Origin: Bolinopsis microptera
Taxonomy: Eukaryota > Ctenophora > Tentaculata > Lobata > Bolinopsidae
Direction: 5' to 3'
Assembly (NCBI RefSeq): GCF_026151205.1
Contig: NC_087073.1
Span: 20,054,837-20,118,836, forward strand
Length of the DNA stretch: 64,000 nt
The stretch's first letter is position 1; each line of letters opens with the position of its first letter. Positions 48,115-59,177 of this stretch are shown in pieces. The notes beneath the pieces were generated by a model. It was not told the DNA's origin. It made no database searches and saw nothing but the letters and a program-made list of their open reading frames with translations. The position numbers and the translations under genes were made by a program.

Positions 48115-51052
48115 TTAAGGCATATATTCAGGAAACATTTGCTCATTCAATACAAAATGGTCATGTGACCTGCTTTTACCAGCCCTGTTCAGAAGTACTC
48201 CTTGTCGGAGAGATCTAAGCAGCTGTGTAGCTTTGTTGCTACTGAGATTGTAGTTTGTCTTTAAGTGGTCCACTAAGCTGTGCGTAACAGTCATTGCAGA
48301 GAAATCAATGCCGTTTGCACATGTGACTATCTGACCTGGGATAGAAGGCATGGTTAGTCTAGTTTTAAGAGCTTATAGTGAAATTGATGAAAGTAATTAG
48401 ACGTTATTCAAGAGAAAATTTATCACATGTTTACATTGCTGAATTTAATGAATAAACATTGCACCCACCAGCACAAAGTAATTTTCCAAGCTTTTGAAAT
48501 GCTGGAAGTAACTGAGAGGGATCTTCGAGTGACAAGCATAAATCCTTCAGTTGTGACAAATGCTCAGAGATAGCTGTCATCTTCTTCCCATCTTCAATAC
48601 TTTGATAAAACACAGGGTTACTTTCCAAGATCTTTTTCACATACTCAACGCTTTTACTGTTGATGGTCTGGATGAACTGCTTTTCAGAATCAGATAACAA
48701 CATTATTTCTGTTCGGTCAATAATTTGATTGCAGAACATGGGCAAAATGTTGAGCTTCCTACTGCTGTAACCTTGACACACATCTAGGAGCAAAGCATAT
48801 ATTTTTGTGGTCACTGGGACAGAAATCAGCATGTTGTACCTGCTTCCAGAGAAGGTAGGAAGAGTGTGATCCTCATCTCTGCAGGTGATTTCAATCTTAC
48901 AGTTTTTTAGCAACTCTGAAGCAACATAGATGTCTTCCAACTGAATGCGTTCTAGGCCACGACATGAAAGAAGAGACTCAATCTGTACAAAAAATCCAAT
49001 ATTGATAAGCTGAAGCCAAAAGAAAACATCATCCATGTATACATAAATGCTGCTATAAATGGCTGTGATAGTAGCCAAAAGTAACTGTCCAACAACCGCA
49101 TCTGACCTCATTATAAATCTGTTCATGACACTTGGTATGTTTTGAATGCAATGAATTTTGTAATCAAGAGCAGCTTGTGAAACACGAATAAGGCTCAGTA
49201 CATCTCTTTGAAACTTGTTGCAAGGAAGAAACAACAGTTCGACCCATAGATCAGAATGGTAATCATTTACTAACTCTGTGCATGTGTCTGTTAAATGTTC
49301 TATTTGTCCAATGAGGTCACGCAGATTGCTTGCAACACTCCATGTTTGATCGATATACATCACTCTATCGTTGAGCCATACATAAAGAGGATTATTGGTT
49401 TCTTCTCCCAGTTCTGTTGCCAACTCAATTACCAAATCAGCAACCTCAGCATTGGCACATAGTGAAATCAAGCTATGCGCATTAGCTTCATAATCTTTAA
49501 AACTTCTAGTAAAATTATCAAGATCAAAGTTGGCCAAAGCCATGGCAATGCTAGCAAGATGAATGTCAAGCTGTGCTGAGCAATGTAATAGTTTATCTTT
49601 ATAGTGGGTGAGCCTTTTACACAAGTAAAAAGTACTTTTAATGCTTTGATCACAGAGCATGGAATAAAGTCCGCCTCCTTTGTTACTGTCAGTGCTTTTA
49701 GAAGGAGCAGAAAATATTGTTTTTTCATAGATCTCATAATGCTCAAAAGAAGAATCCAGTATCTTGACACGATATGAAACAAGGTTGGAGGGAAAATACA
49801 GAGTTTGGTATCCAGACTTTTTTAGAGACTTTTGACGTTTAAATGCCCCAAAAGTGTTTTGAAGACATTGCTCATGCTGTTGGTTGATGTCAATGCGAAA
49901 CTCCAGATTACTTGTATTTCCAAACAATATGTTATTGTCACCATACTTACTTATAAGTGTTAGTGTTTCATTGTCTCTCCTGTTTAGAAACTCTAGGTAT
50001 TTGATTGTAACCTGAGGTATATCTCTCAGTTTTAGAAGGCATTCATGAAGAAGACTTACAGGAGTACCAGTTATTGCCGACTTGGGGTTGATTAGAAAGT
50101 TATTCTCAGATTTAGTGATAAACATCAAGCTAAACAACCTGTCTTTTTCTTCCATGGGCAAAGGTTGAATTGAGTCTGAAAACAGACATGAAGATCTATG
50201 ATTCGATTGTTTTGTTACAGATGCTAGAGCTTTGTCCATATTCACAAAGGTGACCGTCAGTATGCCACACGCATGATTGTTATCAATTTGATGAATTGAG
50301 TCACTGATGCTGCCAATCCCTTCAATGATATTGTAAGGGCATATTTCTGTACTGAAAATGTTAACATAACAGGATTGCCTAGCTACAGAGCTAGATCTAA
50401 AAATGCAGATTTTGTAGTACTCATTGTAGATGTACATTGGCAATAACAAAGTCTCATGAAATTCTATTTCATTTGAATTACATGGTTTGCTGCTGGTTTT
50501 TAGTAAGCAGGTATCAGATTGGTTAAAAACTTGAATTTGAATGTGCCATCCTGGTAATTGAACTTGCAAACCTTGCAACTTTAACAATAAAGCCACCTTC
50601 TCTGGCTTCTCTGAAGAATTCATATTGTTGTTTGACAAGTCGCCATTGTTATTGGATAGCTTCGATAAAATTGAGTCATAATAAACAAGACAGTTTCTCA
50701 AATATCTAAAGTTGGCTTCTTTGATAGCCTGAACCCAGGATGTTGCTTCATCTGGCTCACAAATAAATGACAGAAGGCTAGACCGAGTAGAATCTGTGAA
50801 AACAACTTTGAAACCTAGATCAGTTATGTCAGTGTAACACGATTCAAGAACATAGCAGCTGTGGGCATGATCCCCAGGTGATGGTTCTGAATAGGATTTA
50901 AAAATAAAGAGTAAATTACACTTCACAACAATCCAGAGATGTTTTGCTTTATGCTTCTTTGTCACTTTCCGAACATGCCCTTTTCCAGCTGCATCAAGGG
51001 TAGTGGCTGCATATGAAATAAGTTCTTTTTCATTGTATCTCAGAGATGACAT
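48115..51052 (-). CDS. INPP4-family protein with N-terminal PH-like domain; probable pseudophosphatase
   Basis: Two exons: 48469-51052 and 48115-48335, joined in phase 1 (donor GTGGGT, acceptor TTCTATCCCAG), giving about 934 residues, the usual INPP4 size. Residues 1-130 begin RYNEKEL and end ANFRYLRNCLVYY, closely resembling the PH domain of PLEKHJ1. A C2-like stretch (about 150-275) follows. The rest aligns with inositol 3,4-bisphosphate 4-phosphatases: LINIGFFVQIESLL (human INPP4A YTIGLLAQFESLL), LPTFSGSRYNMLISVPV (LPVITGNRDGFNVRVPL). In the catalytic block TCANGIDFSAMTVT aligns with SCKSAKDRTAMSVT: Cys867 is kept but the Arg of CX5R is Phe873 and both Lys are gone. Catalysis by the known mechanism should be impossible. 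The C-terminus (FVLNEQMFPEYMP) still matches the family end. It may act as a phosphoinositide-binding scaffold. Confidence 0.88.
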
Positions 51053-51579
51053 AAAGTTGGTATTTTATCAATCAAGGAACCAAACCCTGAAAAGATGTAA
51101 AATTTGAATTGTAAATCTAAGTTGTTCCACAAAAATAAAAACATTCACATCCAATCAGGTATAATATCCGATTGTGATCAAAATCCGACTTTTAATTACA
51201 TATTTAAACAAACACAGAAACAGTGATCATCAATTCGGCTGAGTTGTTGAATTCATCCTAAAAATTCACCGAAAAACAAAATTTGGATAGAGCAAACTGT
51301 CTTTTGTCAGCGCACTGTTTAGAACAACATGATAAACACAAATTGGCCCTATTTTAACCGCCTGCCTCTAAAAAAGACAGCAAACATGTTATATCATTTG
51401 ATGATGCATAAATCTTTTTATTTGATAATTATAATAATGGTTGGACAGGAGTCAATGGATCTCTCGTGATAATATTAGGACGAAGGCTACAAGACATGAC
51501 TGGCATGCGGGCTGAGTATAGCTCTTCATTACACCTTTGATCATAGATTCCCGATCATACGGCTAAGTCAACCGTGGGA
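51053..51579. other. Intergenic stretch upstream of the INPP4-like gene
   Basis: No coding signal. Promoter position for the INPP4-like gene. 51440-51580 may be the front of a SINE. Confidence 0.4.
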
Positions 51580-51720
51580 AGACTTTATGGCTAAGTTGCC
51601 TAGTGATTAAAGCTCTAACCTTCTGCACAGTGGGTCCAAGGTTCGGATCCTCGAGTCGCCTAGTCTAGGGAGTAGCTAAGGATCCATTAAAGAAATAAAA
51701 TGTTTCAAACAGTACACAGA
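51580..51720 (+). mobile_element. tRNA-derived SINE-like sequence
   Basis: A-box-like TTGCCTAGTGATTAAAGC at about 51598 and B-box-like AGGTTCGGATCC at about 51640 have tRNA-gene spacing, but no cloverleaf acceptor stem forms. The tail (CATTAAAGAAATAAAATGTT) resembles the tail of a second copy at 63105-63180. Confidence 0.5.
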
Positions 51721-51792
51721 TAATTTCAGCAATGGTAATTGTCTAGCTGTAAGGATAGACACCCTCGAAAAATAAATAAACCAATACAATAG

Positions 51793-52207
51793 ATTTTTGA
51801 TTGAAATAAATTTTCGTGCACATACAGAATGAATGGTTAATAATTTAATATATATGTAGACCAAGGTCTGTGCACGGGATGCTTCCTGGAAGAATCCAGT
51901 TCTTTTAGCGGGGCACCCTACCTAAAGCCAAATTGAGATATAATAATCATACTATCATATTCCTAGAGAAATAATCAGAAATCGAATACCAATCAAATAA
52001 TATGATATATAGGAGTAGTAACCATATTTACTGTGCAAAATGCCCCAACCACATAGTGTAAATTTATATAGAATTCAAATTCCATATCATCATTAAACCT
52101 CAATAGTCAATATAATAGCCCAAGCAAAATTAAATAACTTCTTATATACCTTACTGTCATACTACAAATTAATTAAACATTTGAAATCTGTTAACCAGAG
52201 AATACAT
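51793..52207 (-). mobile_element. 5'-truncated 3' end of the AlkB-type LINE, minus orientation
   Basis: About 410 bp that are the reverse complement of 62655-63058, the 3' untranslated end of the full-length LINE, with only scattered differences. It begins at the LINE's very 3' end and is truncated at the other side, as expected of incomplete target-primed reverse transcription. Confidence 0.9.
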
Positions 52208-52481
52208 TTCTCTCAATAGACAATCCATTAAATCTACGCAATATTGCACATCTGCATAATGTCTCCTAGGTAGACTAAGGCTGCAGGCGAATGAAATGAA
52301 ACTTGATTGAGGGTTTAAAGATAAGATAAGTGGCCTGCCAACAGATCAAGAATCTTCTAAGGATTATAATCTGTTCCCCTTCAGTACATCTACTGTATAT
52401 ATATCATGTAACACATAGACATAGTACGATACTATGAAGTAAAGTTAGTAATTAATTCCTAAAGGACTCGAACAAGGTAGC

Positions 52482-53411
52482 AGCTAAGTAAAGTAAAGTA
52501 AAGTAAAAATTATGACATAACATCATCACTAATGTCTACAAAGTATCATCACACTACATGGGAAAATAACTATTTCTCCATCAAATTTAAAGGTAACAAT
52601 TTATCAAATATTAATCATGAATAAAAACAACATTACAAAATTTAATTTATTCATACTTCCCAGTGGAGTAAAGATTTATAAAACGTTTCTTTGCTACATA
52701 AGGATGGAACCACAGATAATCATTGTGTTTTTCCTTATTACTGATATAACTGGTACCTTCAATTCTTGTTAAAACTTCTTTCGAAACATTCCAAAAATGA
52801 AAGTCATTTACAATACATTTAGAAATCATATTCTTTTTAAAACTTTCCAATCAAATTTTAAAACTCAAAACTGTCAAGCAGTTCTTCACCTCCGAAGGGA
52901 GTTTGTTCCAATAAGGAACAACCCGCTCTGGAAGAAAAGAACACTGAAGATTCTTGACCTTTGTCACACTCTTACTACATCTATTGGATGAAACCAGATT
53001 AAGACCTGATCTGCTTGGTCTGAACAAGTCTGAACCATAATCAGTCAAGCCATTAATAACCTTAAAAGCTTCAATAAGGTCCCCACGTATTTGCCGCTCT
53101 GCCAGCGTTGTCAAATTAAGGATTTCCAGTCTACGGCTGTAAGGAAGAGTACCCACCTCATCAATCAGACGGGTAAACCGCCTCTGGACGCTCTCCAGCT
53201 CCAAAACAGTCCCCCAACTTCCATGAGCCGCAACTGGATTCCACAATTGGACACAATACTCTAGATGAGGTCTTATCAAAGCTTTATAGATGGCTATCAT
53301 TACACATTTTTCTCTAATTATCAAATTCCTTACAATCCAGCAAATCATACGATTTGCCTTGGAAATACATGCTTTTATCTGTTCATTCCAAAGCAGCTGT
53401 CTGGTTACAAG
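52482..53411 (-). pseudogene. 3' part of a second non-LTR retrotransposon (RT C-terminus)
   Basis: Reads LLWNEQIKACISKANRMICW, IYKALIRPHLEYCVQLWNP and VPYWNKLPSEVKNCLTVLSF, the C-terminal part of a CR1/jockey-type reverse transcriptase, stopping at 52851. A 3' untranslated part and an AAGTA tandem tail (52482-52506) follow. The tail and about 190 bp inside it recur in direct orientation at 63607-63766. The catalytic FADD region is missing. The frame is open into the exon at 53412-53466. Confidence 0.8.
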
Positions 53412-53709
53412 TGTTAGATGGCCTCTAGTTGAACAATAAAACCCGTATTTGTCGTATGTACAAAACCTGTAAAACAAAATACTTTATTACATAATAGAAT
53501 AACTTTACCACCAAATTAAACCAATTCCAAATAAATACCTAATAACTAAACATTATAAATACTTACCGATTGGACGGTAGTGTGCTGCCAATGTTCCACT
53601 CCTCCCCAGTCCAATCGGTTATCCTCCTTTGCTTGTCATTGCTAGAAAAGGTAAACACGGTTAGAAGTATTCTGTCACGAAAGAGAGAGAAAAGTGTGAA
53701 CAGTAATAA
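53412..53709 (-). other. Duplicated exon pair, uninterrupted copy
   Basis: On the minus strand, exon 53567-53641 (acceptor TTACCTTTTCTAG, donor GTAAGT) and the exon starting 53466 (acceptor GTATTTTGTTTTACAG) are separated by a 100-bp intron. The joined peptide reads ITDWTGEEWNIGSTLPSNRF then CTYDKYGFYCSTRGHLT. I do not recognise the protein. 53412-53675 is matched at equal length by 56788-57051. Confidence 0.65.
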
Positions 53710-53799
53710 CATTCCCCGGGTTTCCTTTTCCAGCAATGCTAGCCCCAATTTCTCTCAAGATTGCACTGTTAAATTACACAAAAATACGCTCGAAGATCC

Positions 53800-54620
53800 C
53801 GTCTGAGCTACAGCTGTCGTCAGATTATCACCCGCAGTGACCTATCTGGACGAATCCATTAAATAATTAAAATACAGTCAACAACCCCGTTTGAGTTATA
53901 GCTGTCTTCAGATTATCACCCGCAGTGACCTATCTGGACGGATCCATTAAATAATTAAAATACAGTCAACAACCCCGTTTGAGTTATAGCTGTCTTCAGA
54001 TTATCACCCGCAGTGACCTATCTGGACGAATCCATTATATAATTAAAATACAGTCAACAACCCCGTTTGGGTTATAGCTGTCTTCAGATTATCACCCGCA
54101 GTGACCTATCTGGACGAATCCATCAAATAATTAAATACGCTCAACAACCCTGTTGGAGCTACAGCTGTCTTCAGATTATCACCCGCAGTGACCTATCTGG
54201 ACGAATCTATCAAACAATAAACTTGTACCCACAAATACGCTCAACAACCCTGTTGGAGCTACAGCTGTCTTCAGATTATCACCCGCAGTGACCTATCTGG
54301 ACAAATCTACCAAACAATAAACTTGTACCCACAAATACGCTCAACAAACCCCGTTGGAGCTGCAGCTGTCTTTAGATTATCACCCGCAGTGACCTATCAA
54401 GACGAAACTGCCGAATATTAAAATCGTCCCTGTATTTACGCTCAACAACCCCGTTGGAGCAACAGTTGTCTTTAGATTATCACCCGCAGTGACCTATCAA
54501 GACGAAACTGTCAAACATTTTGATAATACACATAAATCATAAATACGCTCAACAACCCCGTTGGAGCATCAGATGTCTTCAGATTATCACCTTGAGTGAC
54601 CTATCGAGACGAAACTGTTC
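53800..54620. repeat. Tandem array, nine units of 88 to 107 bp
   Basis: Units share CAGATTATCACCCGCAGTGA and are spaced 88, 88, 88, 87, 100, 101, 100 and 107 bp apart. The conserved core is about 60 bp (CAACAACCCCGTT...GACCTATC); spacing grows through changes in the AT-rich part. No coding frame. Confidence 0.9.
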
Positions 54621-55550
54621 GGAACTTATTACAGAGAAAAACATAACAAGTCATATTAAAATCTCTTTAAAACCCCGCTAAAATATAAATGCCACGCGAG
54701 CGCGCATTTTAAAATGCTAACACTAAAAGTACTTTCTATACCTACGAGCTCAAAATTACTAGCAACACAGAAATTCCTTTGTTCTCAAAAAAACTCACCG
54801 AGATGTTATAATATCTAGCTCAAAAACTAAAAGCGTCCCCATAAAACGAGTAAATATTTGAGATAAATACTAAAAGAACAACTCAGCAAAGTAGATTAGC
54901 TCCCTAAATTAGCTACAAACATATTATATACGCAGATATATTATTATGTTTACCTGCGACCACATTCTTTTGCAAATTAAAATGATATATACAAACTTAA
55001 AATAAAAACTGACGAGACGAAATAATATATACTCCTGACATTGCTCAGCAATTAACTCGTAAAAAACGACTAAAACACGATTCTACGAATCATGGAACTG
55101 AATTTACATACTGAATATTACTCTTATTTCTTATAAACAGACATAATTGATCTTATAATAATTATTCGACTCATTTCTATATTTATTATCATAGAATCCG
55201 ACAATAAAATGCGATAAAAACTTAAAACACGACACATAACAAATTACAAAACATAAAGCTGAATAAACTCACAATTCCTAAAATAGAAACATTAACTTTT
55301 GTTTGACCCAACGCTCTTGACTCATACATTAAACGACACAAAACAGTCATTTGATTGCCTTCTTGTTTCTCAATCAAGATACTTTTCAAAATCTACTCTG
55401 AACAAAGGTTTTTATGTATTGCTAGCTCTCTCGATCATTCCGTATTTCCAAGGTCAGCATCCTCAGATCCGGGGAATGTGTTAAAGGAACACTGAGCAAC
55501 CATATTTCAGAATAAAACAAATATTCAGAATAAAACAAATATTATATTCA
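54621..55550. other. Non-coding stretch
   Basis: AT-rich, with no coding or structural signal recognised. Confidence 0.5.
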
Positions 55551-55952
55551 AATCTCTTTATTCAACAATATTAAATCATTATAGAACCTAATTTGTGGCT
55601 TGATCGTTATGTTAGGGCTATTCTGTTAGCTGATGCTGACAGGCACTGCATGGGGCAGAGACTTAGGACCATTACGCTGGAGGCTTACAATGACCCTTTT
55701 TGAACCCCATGGCAGTGCTAGTTTTATTATGGTACAAATTGTAAATCGAAGTTATGAAAACGATCAAGTCACTCCTGTTTTACACTATCAACAGCTACTT
55801 AAAACAACCTAGATTGTACAACTCACTTTGAAGATTAAACTGTTAAGTGATGAGTGATTGGGCTCATTAAACATTTTAGTAGCGGAGACATGCGGATCAG
55901 CTTCTTGAGGTTCTAATAGTTCATTCAGACAAGAAGTTTTATTTTTTCAAAT

Positions 55953-56294
55953 TTAGTCGTTCAAGCTGCCTGAGTTCAGGAAGTTTGCCAAAGAGGCCCA
56001 GGTATTCTTGTCACCTTTACCCTGAGACGAGAGAATGACTTTTTTTACCTTTGATTTGAATACACCATGAGTGATTTCAAGGTCGTTCAGTGCCAACATC
56101 TGACGGAATGAATTCCAAAGGCAACTAGATTTGTAAACGAAACTGTTTGAGGGCATGGTTGTTATAAGAAGAGTTTCTTTGCCGGGTCTTTTAGACAAAC
56201 AGAAAAGTTCAAATAGTGCAATTGGTGTTCGATATTTAAAGACTTTAAAAAGTTCATTGCAGCAGTGATACGCGTATAAATTATGCAATGTCAT
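55953..56294 (-). pseudogene. C-terminal fragment of a third non-LTR retrotransposon RT
   Basis: 113 residues including CCNELFKVFKYRTPIALFEL, SFVYKSSCLWNSFRQM and FKSKVKKVIL, the layout of the extreme C-terminus of a LINE ORF2 (basic segment, conserved LWN, then a helix with FK). The upstream RT is missing. The probable 3' untranslated part is 55550-55952. Confidence 0.55.
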
Positions 56295-56374
56295 GAGTGA
56301 TTGACGGGCAAAAATTGGCTTGGTGTGCTAAATGACCTGGTTGGTGGCATATATAACAACATACCTTGGGACTA

Positions 56375-56644
56375 CTACTCCCCCTCATATGAAGACTGAG
56401 TACTGTCCTTCTTATACAGTTTGTCCAGTTCGGCAATGAGTTTAGCAACTCCATCTTCTGCTCCTAGCACCTTTAATGTTATGTTTATAGAAACCTCCTG
56501 TGGTCTACCTTTCATGTTCATAATCAGCTTACTAGCTTGCTGTTTCGTTGATGCTGCGGTGCCAAGCTGCCATATTAACACTTTCTTCTTCCATGTGCTG
56601 TAATCAGCGCTGTCGTCTAAAACTGGTATCTCACGAAGACTCAT
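56375..56644 (-). pseudogene. Gag-like N-terminal fragment of an LTR retrotransposon
   Basis: 89 residues: IPVLDDSADYSTWKKKVLIW, then a helical SKLIMNMKGRPQEVSINI and VAKLIAELDKLYKKD. The pattern (aromatic-x-x-W, a helical core, L-x-x-LDxxY) resembles the start of copia-type gag polypeptides. It ends at a stop right after the LDKLYKKD segment, and no pol is seen, so it is a fragment. Confidence 0.45.
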
Positions 56645-56787
56645 AGTTATAGTTCGACTAAAAAACTCTAAAACTGTCTCTCAAATTAGTCTCTTAATTA
56701 GTCTCTAAATTGTAGTCTAAATAACACACAAACAAAGTGCCACTGTCAGGTCGTTGCGTAGAACGTTTTCCGACTTCCTGCTATCAC

Positions 56788-57051
56788 TGTTAGATGGCCT
56801 CTAGTTGAACAATAAAACCCGTATTTGTCGTATGTACAAAACCTGTAAAACAAAATACTTTATTACATAATAGAATAACTTTACCACCAAATTAAACCAA
56901 TTCCAAATAAATACCTAATAACTAAACATTATAAATACTTACCGATTGGACGGTAGTGTGCTGCCAATGTTCCACTCCTCCCCAGTCCAATCGGTTATCC
57001 TCCTTTGCTTGTCATTGCTAGAAAAGGTAAACACGGTTAGAAGTATTCTGT
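56788..57051 (-). other. Duplicated exon pair, copy interrupted by the LINE
   Basis: Same length and almost the same sequence as 53412-53675, including the two exons and the short intron. It continues after the LINE at 63059-63104 (ATTCTGTCACGAAAGAGAG...), which matches 53669-53709. Confidence 0.9.
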
Positions 57052-57369
57052 TTTTTACTAATTACAACACTACAAACTAATTACAACACTACAAATCTAT
57101 TACATTTATTGAGGACCCCCAGTGGGAACTAATGCCTCGGTAAATGTAACGACCATTACAGGTTGTATGTCAATGTAAATGGTTGTTGCACGATAAAGTT
57201 ATCTTAAAGACATCCTAAGGACTATCAGACATCGGTTTTTAAAGCAGTTTACTCCCATCTATCACCTAAAGATTATCAGACATCACTTATCCTTATCCTC
57301 CGGAGTGCTACAAAGGTACTGTAATCATTAACTAAATTTCGAACAGTAGCAACTTTTTTGTGATAAACT

Positions 57370-59022
57370 ATGTCTAGAATACCAGTTGGCTCAAGACATT
57401 ACAATCTGAGATATCGAGGGAATTCTGTTAAATTCCCCAGCAACGGCTCTTGTCCTACTGATAAATGTTCAAATTGTTTAACTCTATTAAGAGAGAATGA
57501 TAGTCTTCGTCGGCAAATTTCTTTTCTCTATAAACAATTATCAGAAAGTGACAGTGCACTCAAAGTTCCCCTCAGCGATGGTTCACTTATCCCTGTGTTG
57601 CCCCAGGTACCTGATCACTGTGAACAGTCTATCAATGTTCCCCTCAGTAATAGGTCATCCTCGCATCTTGTTTCTGAGTTAACCCAAGAGCTATCCAAAT
57701 TAGCAGAAGACAGTGAACATTCAGCAGAAATTATCAATTTGGAAAATCCCAAACACTCTGTAAATGGTGACAATGATGTGAGCAACTCTATCAATCCATA
57801 CCAAGATTTGAGTCGAGGAGTTTTTCAGTTTGTTGACACTGCCAAGTTAGATATAGAAACCCACTATACTCATAAGTTTGAGAATAGGGCAGTTGCATAT
57901 TACGGGGACTTTCCCTACGCTTACAATGGAGGCTTTCATAACACAAGGCCAGTAGCAGACAATCCATACCTAAAGTCTATTCTAGAACGCTTACGCTCAC
58001 AGTTCCCAAAATTGAAATTTAATAGTGCTATGATTACCAAGTATAGAAATGGTCAGCAAGGAATTCCCTTTCACTCGGATGACGAGAGGTCAATTTCACC
58101 AGGCTCCATGATCTCCACCATCTCTTTAGGGGCTACTAGAGTCCTAAGCTTCAGATCCAAACTTAGAGCTCATATTGCTGACCTCACCCTCTCCCATGGT
58201 GACATAATGAATATGACCAGACAATCCCAGACCAGCTTTGAACACAGCCTCATCCAGGACAAGTCTGAAACCATGAGAATAAGCATTACTCTGCGCCTAA
58301 TTGATGGCAGCGCAACCTTATCTACTCTGTCTGATGTTTCCAGTCAAGTTAAGAACACTGAACCCTCGGCCCCTAAGACTAGATCAATAGAACATTCTGG
58401 TAAATCTTTGTGTGTCTACATTAGCTCTAGTATGTTCTCCAAATTAGAGGGAGAAAAGCTATCGTCCAAACATCATGAGGCACATGTATTCAGCTACCCT
58501 GGTGCCACAGCCAATGCAATCAATGAACGGTTTCAATCAGATGTAAGAAAAGACACTCTTAATACCAATAATGTGAAAAGCATTGTACTTATGTGTGGTA
58601 CAAATGACGTGGACTCTATCCTGAACAGCCCTCGCAACATGAGGACTAAACTTCTGTGCCCTGATAGTTTTTCTGGTGATGCTAGAGCTCTTGACTTTAC
58701 AAACAATTGTATTGAAAAACTTGTACTTTTCCTTCACAAGTGGGCACCTGGAGCTGATATTAAAATTGTTAACTTATTACCTCGGGAGAGTTTCTCCAGA
58801 AACAAGGTTATAACTGATATCAATGAGTGTATATCAAATCTGCAAAGAAAATACACCTATGTAAAACTGCTCTCAACCGAGACAAATCGTTTCTTGTTTA
58901 GTGATAAGAAAGGCTTTAGAAAATCGTCATTTTTTAGTAGTTATGGAGAGGATAATGTCCATCTCAATGATTATGGCATAGTTAAATTAGCAAGGCACTT
59001 GAAGTATCATGCACACCATTAG
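57370..59022 (+). CDS. LINE ORF1: AlkB-like 2OG-Fe(II) oxygenase domain plus SGNH-hydrolase-like domain
   Basis: 550 residues. N-terminus: a small Cys cluster (C28, C33, C36) and a short coiled-coil-like stretch (38-60). Residues about 150-311 look like an AlkB-type 2-oxoglutarate/Fe(II) dioxygenase: ITKYRNGQQGIPFHSDDE gives the HxD iron ligands (H235, D237), FEHSL the distal His (H292), and TMRISITLRL the Arg residues (R303, R309) that bind 2-oxoglutarate. AlkB proteins remove alkyl groups from nucleic acids. Residues about 345-550 resemble an SGNH/GDSL esterase as found in CR1-type ORF1 proteins: block III GTND (410-413) and block V DNVHL (D528, H531) are present; the block I serine motif is less clear (ISSSM, 351-355). 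Role in the element (RNA binding, protection of template RNA, membrane or lipid interaction) is inferred only. Confidence 0.85.
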   Translation: MSRIPVGSRHYNLRYRGNSVKFPSNGSCPTDKCSNCLTLLRENDSLRRQISFLYKQLSESDSALKVPLSDGSLIPVLPQVPDHCEQSINVPLSNRSSSHLVSELTQELSKLAEDSEHSAEIINLENPKHSVNGDNDVSNSINPYQDLSRGVFQFVDTAKLDIETHYTHKFENRAVAYYGDFPYAYNGGFHNTRPVADNPYLKSILERLRSQFPKLKFNSAMITKYRNGQQGIPFHSDDERSISPGSMISTISLGATRVLSFRSKLRAHIADLTLSHGDIMNMTRQSQTSFEHSLIQDKSETMRISITLRLIDGSATLSTLSDVSSQVKNTEPSAPKTRSIEHSGKSLCVYISSSMFSKLEGEKLSSKHHEAHVFSYPGATANAINERFQSDVRKDTLNTNNVKSIVLMCGTNDVDSILNSPRNMRTKLLCPDSFSGDARALDFTNNCIEKLVLFLHKWAPGADIKIVNLLPRESFSRNKVITDINECISNLQRKYTYVKLLSTETNRFLFSDKKGFRKSSFFSSYGEDNVHLNDYGIVKLARHLKYHAHH

Positions 59023-59177
59023 AATACTGCTGAATACTGACATAACACTCCTACCATCAGTTTTATTTTTACAGTACGACATCCAGACAAATACAACCTG
59101 CTTTTATTCTGTTTTTTAGTTTAAACACAACTTTACAACTTTTATTCATTCCATTGTGAATTAATAAGATTCACAAG

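Noticed and set aside
51590-51665. Functional tRNA gene
   Set aside because: A- and B-box-like motifs are present but no acceptor or anticodon stem pairs properly; a SINE is more likely.
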